From the NCBI GenBank assembly GCA_005877705.1, contig VBNY01000188.1:4085-10455 (forward strand): a stretch of DNA of 6,371 bases, in the 5' to 3' direction. Under the pieces are notes generated by a model. It had not been told where the DNA came from. It ran no database searches and saw nothing but the letters and a program-made list of their open reading frames with translations. Below are positions 1-6,327 of the stretch, piece by piece. Origin of the DNA: Gammaproteobacteria bacterium. GTDB taxonomy: Bacteria > Pseudomonadota > Gammaproteobacteria > Steroidobacterales > Steroidobacteraceae. The first letter of the stretch is position 1. Every line of letters starts with the position of its first letter. The translations under genes were made by a program, and so were the position numbers.

Positions 1-528
1 CGGGTCGTGCACAACGTGCTGGTCCATTTTCCAGAACTCGAATCCCAGCTGCCGCGCAGTCTGCTCGACGGCTGCGTGCGTCCCTACCAGGAAATGCCAG
101 TTGCTGCGCGTGAGATGCCGGGTCTCGCGATACTGGTGCCAGGCTGCGGCGTCGTCATTATCGGGGTCGTAGCCAATCACCAGGAATTCAGCGGTAGTGC
201 CCCGAAGGTCAAAATAGCGTTGCAGCTGCTGCAGCCGGCTCATGGTCATCGGGCAGACTCGGTGACAGCTAGCGTAAGCCATGGTCAATACGACGGCGTG
301 GCCTTGCAGAGTCCGCAGATCGAAGAGTTGACCTCGATCGTCACGCCACGCGGGAGGCAGCTCGGCCAACCGAGTTGCGGACGCGTTGGCAGGTGTCGGC
401 CATACACCCGGCAGTGCCACGGCAACGAGCAGCAGCGCAATCAGTGGCCGGCCAGCGGAGTGCACGCGTTTCCGATGCCGTTGCGGCAGGCGGGTTGCAT
501 CAAGCGACTGGCTGTGGGTGCTGAGCAT
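1..528 (-). CDS. SCO1/SenC family copper chaperone / thiol-disulfide protein, partial (C-terminus beyond left edge)
   Basis: Read on the minus strand from ATG at 528-526, this frame stays open for 176 codons to the window edge, so it is the N-terminal part of a longer protein. Residues 1-27 are polar and basic, 28-45 are hydrophobic (LIALLLVAVALPG), and an ANA-S stretch at 47-50 suggests signal peptidase cleavage, so the mature protein should be periplasmic. A thioredoxin-like core follows: VVLTMAYASCHRVCPMT carries the family CxxxC pair, C88 and C92, and FWKMDQHVVHDP near the edge carries H174, matching the conserved copper-ligand His of Sco proteins. Family members deliver copper to, or reduce, cytochrome oxidase CuA or related copper enzymes; the partner is not visible here. 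A GTG at 465 is an alternative start but would remove the basic n-region residues. The frame continues upstream of 528 without an ATG. It is divergent from the signalling operon, so a shared function is not implied. Confidence 0.85.
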   Translation of the reverse strand, partial: MLSTHSQSLDATRLPQRHRKRVHSAGRPLIALLLVAVALPGVWPTPANASATRLAELPPAWRDDRGQLFDLRTLQGHAVVLTMAYASCHRVCPMTMSRLQQLQRYFDLRGTTAEFLVIGYDPDNDDAAAWHQYRETRHLTRSNWHFLVGTHAAVEQTARQLGFEFWKMDQHVVHDP

Positions 529-764
529 GCGAAGGCGCTGGCCTGCGTCCGAGGCCGAGAGTATATAGGTGTTTGCAAAGGTTCTCGCGCCATGGGGGCA
601 AAACCCCTGTTATGACGACTCTGTCCTAACGGGCGGAGTCGGCCCTGGCTGCCGGCGGCCGTAGCGCTCGTGCGATTGACGGCTCGCTACGCAGCGCGTA
701 CAACTTGACGTTCCGCTTGGTGGGGGGCCAGGCGTTTGTTCGGCGCCCGGGGGGCACCGTCCCA
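529..764. other. Divergent intergenic region between the SCO gene and the kinase operon
   Basis: These 236 bases separate two divergent genes and should hold both promoters. A small hairpin (GGGG 595-598, loop CAAAA, CCCC 604-607) and a 6-bp inverted repeat (CGACTC 616-621, GAGTCG 636-641) are visible. On the minus strand TATATA (567-562) lies about 35 bases upstream of the SCO start and resembles a -10 element, but no good -35 lies at the right distance. I see no RNA gene or intact small gene. Confidence 0.5.
676..704 (+). promoter_or_regulatory. Candidate sigma70-type promoter for the kinase operon
   Basis: TTGACG (676-681, five of six consensus bases) is followed after exactly 17 bases by TACAAC (699-704, four of six). 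Transcription would begin near 711, giving a leader of about 54 bases before ATG 765. This position would exclude the upstream in-frame TTG at 705 as a start codon. It rests on sequence match alone; such matches also occur by chance in DNA of this kind. Confidence 0.4.
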
Positions 765-3626
765 ATGATCAAAGTCAAACAATTGAAGCTGCGCATCTTT
801 GCGCAGTTCGTGATCATCATCGCTCCGATCACGCTGGTGCTGTTCTACCAGGCGGTCTCTGACCTGCGACGCACTGCTGCGGTTGAGAGCGTCGTGGTAC
901 GCCACGGCCTGTCGCGGGCGACGAAGGACGGCTTCGAGTCCTTCATGACGCATGCTGCGGACGCCGTAGACATGGGCAGCCTGGGCCAGCGCGCGTATGA
1001 CGCGCTTCGGCAATCGGCGGCGGCGGCCGCTGCATTGCGCCACAAGGACGACGGTGCGTCGGCCGTCGCAGCAGGTCTGGAGGCCCTGGCGGGCCAGATC
1101 TCGGTTGCTATGCCTGTCGACCGGCTGCTGGCGCTCCAGCCGCAGATCAGGCAGACGCGCGAGGCAATTCGCACGCTCGAGGAAGGTTACGAGAAAGCAA
1201 GCAGTGAGGCCATCTCGCAAGCGATCGACTCAGCACGGCGTCAGAGCAAAGTCGTGGCGGGTGCAACCCTGTTCACGCTGCTGATTGCCGCTTGGTTCAT
1301 CTACAGCATGATCACTGGCGTTACCGAGCCGCTCAACGCCGCCGTGGATCTCGCCCGGCGCATCGCGGCAGGCGAAATCGCCGCTGCTGCGGAGCAGCTG
1401 CCGAAGCGCGATCTCGGGAACCTGCTCGCCTCGCTACGGATGATGAGCGAGAAGTTGCGTCGATCGCAGCTGGAGATAGAGGAGGATCAGCGCAGACTGG
1501 AACAACGTGTCGCCGAGCGCACCGCGGAGGTCGAGGCCCGCACGCGCGAGCTGATGCGTTCGGTCACAGAACTGCAGGTGCTGAACGAGGTAGGCCAGGC
1601 GGTGAGTTCATCTCTTGACCTCGAGACGGTGCTGGCAACCGTCATCGCCCGCGCCGTGCGCCTGGCCGATGCGGATTCGGGCACCCTCTACCAGTTCGAC
1701 GAGGCCGATGGGGTATTCGATCCGCGCGCAAACTTTGGCGTCAGCGACGAAATGATCGAAACACTGCGTGGCTCGCGCATCGGCCTCGGGGACGGTCCGG
1801 TGGGCATGTGCGCGGTAAACCGCGCGCCAGTTCAGGTGACGGACGTCGAGCTATCCCAAAGGGTAAGCGTCCTTTGGGTGCACGACGGAATCCGCGCGGT
1901 GGTTGCGGTACCGTTGTTGCGCGACGAGCACGTGACTGGCGCACTGGTGATCCGCCGCAAAGTGTCGGGCGAATTCGCGCCGTCGATCGTGAAACTGCTG
2001 CAAACGCTGGCCTCGCAATCGCTATTGGCCATCGAGAATGCCCGACTGTTCAAGGAGAGCCAAGCGAAGAGTGAGCAGCTCGCGGAGGCGAGCAAGCTGA
2101 AATCGCAGTTCCTGGCGAATATGTCGCACGAGCTGCGCACGCCACTGAATGCGATCATCGGCTTGGCGGAAATGTTGCATGAGGATGCGCGCGACCTGAA
2201 GCGCACAGAAGAACTCGAACCGCTGGAGCGCGTACTGCGTGCGGCGCATCATCTGCTGGAACTCATCAACGACATTCTGGACCTGTCGAAAATCGAAGCC
2301 GGCAGAATGGACATGCACGTCGAGACATTCGCTATCGCGCCGCTGGTCGACGACGTCATCGCCACGATCGGCTCGCTGGCGGCGAAGAACGCCAACCAAA
2401 TCATCCTCCATTGTCCGCAGGGTATCGGCGAGATGCATGCCGACCAAACGCGAATCCGCCAGGCGCTGCTCAATCTCGTGAGCAACGCAAACAAGTTCAC
2501 CGAGCATGGCAATGTGACGGTCGATGTGGCGCGCGTCATGAGCAAGGGCAGCGAAGAGATTACGATGGCTGTCAGTGATACGGGCATCGGCATGTCGTCC
2601 GAGCAGATGGGCCGGCTATTCCAGGAATTTGTGCAGGCCGATCCCTCGACCACGCGCAAGTATGGCGGCACCGGGCTTGGCCTCGCGATCAGCCGGCGCT
2701 TCTGCCAGATGATGGGCGGCGAAATCACGGTCGAGAGTAAGCTGGGCAAGGGTTCGACATTCACCATCCGCGTACCCGCTCGGATCGAGGCGGTTCAGCC
2801 GACGCCGATGATCCGCCGGGTGCGTCCTAAGCAGCTGGCGGTGAACCCGGTCAAGGGCTCGCTGATCCTCGTTATCGACGACGACCAGACCGTATGCGAG
2901 GTGATGGCGCGCTATCTTGAGCGCGAGGGGTTCGTGGTTCGCACCGCAACGCGGGGCCGGGAGGGCTTGGAGCTCGCGCACGAACTCCATCCAGCGGCGA
3001 TCACGCTCGACATCAATATGCCGGACCTGGACGGGTGGACGGTGCTGGCGGCGATCAAGGGCGATCCGCAGCTCGCAGACATTCCGGTGGTGCTGGTGAC
3101 TATCGAGGACAACCGCAGCCGCGGCTACTCGCTCGGCGCGACGGAATACATGACTAAGCCGATCGATCGCGAACGGCTCATCAGGCTGCTGCACAACATC
3201 AGCAGTCCGATCGCACGCAAGGTCCTACTGGTGGACGACGATGAGATCATGCGCGAGAGCGTGCGGCGCGTGCTCGAGCAGGAGAAATGGCAGGTCGCGG
3301 GGGCGAGCAATGGCCGCTTCGCGCTGGAACATCTCGCCGAATCGTCTCCCGATGTAATCGTACTGGATTTGGTGATGCCGGAGATGGATGGGTTCGAGTT
3401 CCTCGTCGCGATGCGCCAGCGCCCCGATTGGCGCGACATTCCGGTGCTGGTTCTGACCGCGAAGGACCTGAGCGTCGAGGATCAAAAGCGGCTGAACGGA
3501 TACGTTGAGCAGGTGATGCGGAAAAACGCCTCTGATGTGGGTGAACTGCTGCGTGAACTGGGCCGCATGCTGCCACGCTCGATCGAGCGCGGCCAGCATG
3601 CGAAGGTCAAGGAGATTCTCGCGTGA
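765..3626 (+). CDS. Membrane-bound hybrid histidine kinase, HAMP-GAF-HisKA-HATPase-REC-REC
   Basis: A 953-aa sensor kinase. TM1 spans about residues 9-29 and TM2 about 163-185, enclosing an Ala-rich, helical extracytoplasmic region of about 130 residues that I cannot assign to a named sensor family. HAMP (about 186-240), a charged coiled coil (about 235-280) and a GAF domain (about 284-425) follow. The HisKA H-box MSHELRTPLN places the phospho-acceptor at H455. The ATPase domain has the N-box NLVSNANKF (N574), G1 DTGIG (605-609) and G2 GGTGLGL (634-640). Receiver 1 has D705/D706, phospho-acceptor D749 (LDINMPDLDGW), T779 and K798. Receiver 2 has D824/D825, D868 (LDLVMPEMDGF), T898 and K920, where the usual Lys-Pro is Lys-Asn. 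All catalytic residues are therefore present. ATG 765 is preferred over an in-frame TTG at 705 because M-I-K-V leads directly into TM1 and the likely promoter overlaps 705; its ribosome site is only a G-run at 749-754. The stop overlaps the next gene's GTG. Confidence 0.93.
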   Translation: MIKVKQLKLRIFAQFVIIIAPITLVLFYQAVSDLRRTAAVESVVVRHGLSRATKDGFESFMTHAADAVDMGSLGQRAYDALRQSAAAAAALRHKDDGASAVAAGLEALAGQISVAMPVDRLLALQPQIRQTREAIRTLEEGYEKASSEAISQAIDSARRQSKVVAGATLFTLLIAAWFIYSMITGVTEPLNAAVDLARRIAAGEIAAAAEQLPKRDLGNLLASLRMMSEKLRRSQLEIEEDQRRLEQRVAERTAEVEARTRELMRSVTELQVLNEVGQAVSSSLDLETVLATVIARAVRLADADSGTLYQFDEADGVFDPRANFGVSDEMIETLRGSRIGLGDGPVGMCAVNRAPVQVTDVELSQRVSVLWVHDGIRAVVAVPLLRDEHVTGALVIRRKVSGEFAPSIVKLLQTLASQSLLAIENARLFKESQAKSEQLAEASKLKSQFLANMSHELRTPLNAIIGLAEMLHEDARDLKRTEELEPLERVLRAAHHLLELINDILDLSKIEAGRMDMHVETFAIAPLVDDVIATIGSLAAKNANQIILHCPQGIGEMHADQTRIRQALLNLVSNANKFTEHGNVTVDVARVMSKGSEEITMAVSDTGIGMSSEQMGRLFQEFVQADPSTTRKYGGTGLGLAISRRFCQMMGGEITVESKLGKGSTFTIRVPARIEAVQPTPMIRRVRPKQLAVNPVKGSLILVIDDDQTVCEVMARYLEREGFVVRTATRGREGLELAHELHPAAITLDINMPDLDGWTVLAAIKGDPQLADIPVVLVTIEDNRSRGYSLGATEYMTKPIDRERLIRLLHNISSPIARKVLLVDDDEIMRESVRRVLEQEKWQVAGASNGRFALEHLAESSPDVIVLDLVMPEMDGFEFLVAMRQRPDWRDIPVLVLTAKDLSVEDQKRLNGYVEQVMRKNASDVGELLRELGRMLPRSIERGQHAKVKEILA
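3609..3614 (+). promoter_or_regulatory. Ribosome binding site for the response regulator (sets the GTG 3623 start)
   Basis: AAGGAG lies 8 bases before GTG 3623, inside the last codons of the kinase gene. This strong Shine-Dalgarno match and the GTGA stop/start overlap fix the GTG start and suggest translational coupling. Confidence 0.75.
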
Positions 3627-3997
3627 AAATCCTGTATGTAGAGGACAATGAGGACAACATCTTTGTGCTGGAGAAGCGCCTCAAGCGCCAGGGGCATACC
3701 GTGGTGATCGCGCGCGATGGCGTCAGCGGCGTGCAGCTTGCTGCACTCGAGCGGCCCGATGTGATTCTGATGGATCTGAGCCTGCCGGTGCTCGATGGCT
3801 GGGAGGCGACGCGCCAGATCAAGGCTGCACTGCAAACACGGCACATTCCCATCATCGCCTTGACGGCCAATGCGATGACCGGTGACCGTGAGAAGGCTCT
3901 CGCTGCGGGCTGCGACGATTTCGACACCAAGCCGATCGCAATCGCGCGCCTGCTCGAAAAGATTCGTGCGCTGTTATCTGGGGGCCACGCGACCTAA
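3623..3997 (+). CDS. Single-domain (CheY-like) response regulator
   Basis: A 124-aa stand-alone receiver with no output domain, the normal length for this class. The acidic pair is E7/D8 (ILYVEDN), the phospho-acceptor is D51 (VILMDLSLP), the switch Thr is T81 (IIALTANAM) and the conserved Lys is K103 (DTKPI). All residues needed for phosphorylation are present. It starts at GTG 3623, overlapping the kinase stop by four bases, so it is most simply a partner of that kinase. With no output domain it would act by protein-protein contact or as a phosphate intermediate or sink. It is clearly paralogous to the broken regulator at 4091-4413, sharing TRHIPI-ALTA-AM and GCDDFDTKPI. The assignment is firm; the physiological target is unknown. 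Confidence 0.93.
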   Translation: MKILYVEDNEDNIFVLEKRLKRQGHTVVIARDGVSGVQLAALERPDVILMDLSLPVLDGWEATRQIKAALQTRHIPIIALTANAMTGDREKALAAGCDDFDTKPIAIARLLEKIRALLSGGHAT

Positions 3998-4090
3998 CGC
4001 CATCGGCTAGCGGATGATCTTACTCAGCAAATTCGGACCTCGGCCCGCATCGGATCCGCAAGCGTGGGCCGTTACGCCCAGGATCCGCGC
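3998..4090 (+). other. Short spacer between the two response-regulator genes
   Basis: These 93 bases interrupt an otherwise overlapping operon. A short inverted repeat (TGGGC 4065-4069, GCCCA 4076-4080) sits just before the AGGAT ribosome site of the next frame. There is no T-run, so it does not look like an intrinsic terminator, and I see no strong promoter. The gap may reflect the tandem duplication that created the second regulator. Confidence 0.4.
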
Positions 4091-4413
4091 ATGAAAAAGA
4101 TCCTGCTGATCGAGGACAACGAGCTCAACCGCGATATGTTGTCGCGACGCTTGCAGAAGCGAGGGTACGAGGTCGTGACAGCCGTCGATGGCGAAATTTG
4201 CCGGGGATCGATGGCTGGGAAGCCACGCAGCGGCTCAGGTCGGCAGCGGAGACTCGCCATATCCCGATCGTGGCGCTTACCGCTCACGCCATGCCCAGCG
4301 ACCGCGATAAAGCCTTGGCCGTGGGGTGTGACGACTTCGATACCAAGCCGATCGACTTACCGCGGCTGTTGGAAAAGATCGAGTCGTTGCTCAATCAAGG
4401 ACCTCGGGCGTGA
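4091..4413 (+). pseudogene. Broken single-domain response regulator (internal deletion plus frameshift, phospho-Asp lost)
   Basis: From ATG 4091 (AGGAT at 4080-4084) the frame reads a normal receiver N-terminus, MKKILLIEDNELNRDML, with acidic residues E8/D9, up to D33-G34-E35 at 4187-4195. The frame then loses similarity, running on to a stop at 4501. The C-terminal half continues in another frame from 4198 (LPGIDGWEATQRL), through IVALTAHAM and the Lys motif GCDDFDTKPI, to the stop at 4411-4413. Compared with the paralogue at 3623-3997, about 19 codons around the phospho-acceptor Asp are missing; two bases remain in their place, implying a deletion of about 55 bases. Neither half can be a working receiver: the N half lacks the acceptor, Thr and Lys, and the C half lacks the acidic pocket and acceptor. 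A GTG at 4064 is an alternative, less likely start. An assembly or sequencing error cannot be excluded, but a deletion of this size is unlike a simple homopolymer miscall. The C-half stop overlaps the cyclase GTG, showing that this was the ancestral frame. Confidence 0.85.
4397..4401 (+). promoter_or_regulatory. Ribosome binding site for the cyclase gene (sets the GTG 4410 start)
   Basis: AAGGA lies 8 bases before GTG 4410. The GTG overlaps the stop of the broken regulator's C-terminal frame (GTGA, 4410-4413), the same arrangement as at 3623-3626. Confidence 0.65.
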
Positions 4414-5978
4414 CCACCGACCGGACAACACTGAATCATCTGCGCCACGAGCTGCACACGCCGCTGAACCACATTATCGGTTACAGCGAGATGTTGCTTG
4501 AAACCGCCACTGAAGGACGCATCGTGGCGCTGGAGCCTAGACTGCGTGAACTGCACGAGTATGCGCAGCAGCTGATGCGACTCGTCGATGAAGTGCTCGG
4601 GCGCACGCGCAAGGACAATGAAATCGATTTGCGCCGCCTTGGCACCCAGGCGTCCGGGCCCATAAACTCCATCATCGCAGCCACCGATGAGCTCAAGGCG
4701 CAGGCACAGCAAATGGGCGCTGTAGAAGTGGGCCAGGATCTCGAGCGAATTGCCAGCGCCGCGCAGACCTTGCATACCATGATCGCCGACGGGGTCAACG
4801 CGCCAGCAGTTGTGCCGATCGCCGACGCGGGTACGGCGCGGATCGCGGTCGGCCGGGTGCCGACCGCGGAAACCGGAAACATTTTGGTGGTCGATGACAA
4901 CGCGGCGAACCGGGAGATGCTGAGCCGCCGGCTGGCACGCGTGGGACATCGGGTGCAAGTAGTGGCAAACGGGCAGGATGCGCTCGCCTTGCTGCGTCAG
5001 CAGCCCATTGACCTGGTGCTGCTCGACGTGCTCATGCCGGAGATGAGCGGCTACGACGTGTTGCAGCGTCTCACTGCGGATGAGGCGTTGCGGGAAATTC
5101 CGGTCGTCATGATATCGGCGCTGGACGAAATGGACAGCGCCGTGCGCTGCATCGAATTGGGTGCGGAGGACTATTTGCCAAAGCCCTTCGATCCGGTGCT
5201 GCTGCGCGCGCGCATCGGCGCCTGCCTGGAAAAGAAGCGGTTACGCGATCGCGAAGCCATGCATTTGCGGGAGTTGGCCGAGTGGAATCAGAAACTCGAG
5301 CAGCGCGTCAAAGAGCAAGTGGCGCTGCTCGACCGTCTCGGGCGGCTCAAGCGTTTTTTTTCTCCACAGCTTGCGGAACTCATCGTGGCCGGTGGCGCGG
5401 ACGATCCCTTGGCAACCCACCGCCGCGACCTGACCGTCTGCTTCCTTGATCTGCGCGGCTTTACCGCTTTTGCGGAAAGCGTCGAGCCCGAGGAAGTCAT
5501 GGGCGTGCTGCGCGAGTATCACGCTGAAATGGGCCGGCTGGTGATGGAGCACGAAGGCACGTTGGAGCGGTTTACCGGCGATGGCATGATGGTGTTCTTC
5601 AACGACCCGGTGCCGGTGCCCAATGCAGCGGAACGCACGGTCCGCATGGCCCTCGCCATGCGTAAGCGGGTCGCAGAGATGATCGTCTCCTGGCGCAGGA
5701 TGGGCTACGAGCTCGAACTCGGTGTTGGGATCGCGCAGGGTTATGCCACGATCGGCGCGATCGGCTATGAGGGGCGCTGGGACTACGGTGCAATCGGTAC
5801 GGTGACAAATCTCGCGGCACGACTGTGTGGCGAGGCCAAGCCCGAGCAGATTCTGGTCTCCAAGCGCCTGCTCGCCGCCACCGCCGAACTTTTCGAGGGC
5901 GAATCGGTGGGCGAGCTCACTCTTAAAGGGCTGCACCGGGCGGTCACGGCCTACAATGTTCTGGGCGACAAGGCGTGA
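4410..5978 (+). CDS. DHp-like / receiver / class III adenylate-guanylate cyclase fusion protein
   Basis: A 522-aa soluble protein. Residues 5-70 resemble a HisKA dimerisation/phosphotransfer hairpin: LRHELHTPLNHIIGYSEML, with H13 at the phospho-His position and Arg of HELRTPL replaced by His. Residues 77-130 look like a second copy (LGTQASGPINSIIAATDEL) in which that His is Thr79. No HATPase domain follows, so it cannot autophosphorylate as a kinase. A receiver (about 159-280) has D162/D163, phospho-acceptor D206 (LLDVLMPEMSGY), S235 and K258. A coiled coil (about 283-310) leads into a class III cyclase domain (about 333-520). Metal-binding residues are D347 (FLDLRGF) and D391 (RFTGDGMMVFF), and the transition-state pair is N467/R471 (TNLAAR). 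The base-selecting positions appear to be R387 and G460 rather than Lys and Asp/Thr, so cAMP versus cGMP cannot be called. Likely role: cyclic nucleotide synthesis controlled by phosphorylation of D206 by the upstream kinase. There are no membrane segments. GTG 4410 is set by AAGGA at 4397-4401. Confidence 0.92.
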   Translation: MTTDRTTLNHLRHELHTPLNHIIGYSEMLLETATEGRIVALEPRLRELHEYAQQLMRLVDEVLGRTRKDNEIDLRRLGTQASGPINSIIAATDELKAQAQQMGAVEVGQDLERIASAAQTLHTMIADGVNAPAVVPIADAGTARIAVGRVPTAETGNILVVDDNAANREMLSRRLARVGHRVQVVANGQDALALLRQQPIDLVLLDVLMPEMSGYDVLQRLTADEALREIPVVMISALDEMDSAVRCIELGAEDYLPKPFDPVLLRARIGACLEKKRLRDREAMHLRELAEWNQKLEQRVKEQVALLDRLGRLKRFFSPQLAELIVAGGADDPLATHRRDLTVCFLDLRGFTAFAESVEPEEVMGVLREYHAEMGRLVMEHEGTLERFTGDGMMVFFNDPVPVPNAAERTVRMALAMRKRVAEMIVSWRRMGYELELGVGIAQGYATIGAIGYEGRWDYGAIGTVTNLAARLCGEAKPEQILVSKRLLAATAELFEGESVGELTLKGLHRAVTAYNVLGDKA

Positions 5979-6327
5979 AGGTGGCTCCGTTACCGCAGTA
6001 CTGCCCGTTCAGCCTCGAAGTCTCGCAATTGCGCGAGATCGCCCCGCCGATTCAGGTCGCGGAACGGTGTCGATGGAATGGGTAGCCCGTAATCGTCCTT
6101 GCTGGAACCTCAAGCGGGGGGTCGTCCGGCAATGGCGCCCCTGATGAACTGGGAGAAATAGGAGTTTGGCGGCCGCAGGAGCTGCAGAGGTTGCTCGCAG
6201 CCTCGCCTGTGTCGGGTAGTTGACAGAAGCCCTGCCGGAACGAGTGCACGATCACTGCCACGAGAGACGAGTGGTTTGATTCGAACGACACTGATACGGC
6301 ACCAATATCTACATACGGAGCAGGGCC
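5979..6327. other. Gene-poor region downstream of the cyclase
   Basis: I find no convincing intact gene in these 349 bases on either strand. Short open stretches occur (for example minus-strand 6109-5990, 39 codons without a start), but none has a ribosome site and a recognisable product. A hairpin lies at 6021-6038. A perfect TTGACA (6220-6225) occurs on the plus strand, but the position 17 bases on (AGTGCA) is a poor -10. The region should carry the end of the operon transcript and the promoter of the gene starting at 6328. Confidence 0.5.
6021..6038 (+). terminator. Hairpin after the cyclase gene, possible weak terminator
   Basis: TCTCGC (6021-6026) and GCGAGA (6033-6038) form a perfect 6-bp stem with a 6-base loop, about 42 bases after the operon's last stop codon. 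No T-run follows, so it is not a standard intrinsic terminator. It could be a transcript-stabilising or Rho-associated structure, or chance. Confidence 0.2.

Noticed and set aside
7..615. A 202-codon plus-strand open frame at the left end.
   Set aside because: It is antisense to the SCO-family frame, which shows a signal peptide, CxxxC and a conserved His. The plus-strand product has no recognisable features.
705..764. TTG 705 as the start of the kinase (20 extra residues).
   Set aside because: It lies immediately after the best -10 element, gives an extension with no features, and ATG 765 leads directly into the first membrane segment.
5827..6144. A 105-codon plus-strand frame overlapping the end of the cyclase gene.
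   Set aside because: Half of it is out of frame within the conserved cyclase domain, it lacks a good ribosome site, and the remainder matches nothing I recognise.
6220..6248. TTGACA as a -35 element for the right-edge gene.
   Set aside because: The -35 match is perfect, but no acceptable -10 lies 16-18 bases downstream and the position is about 100 bases from the start codon.
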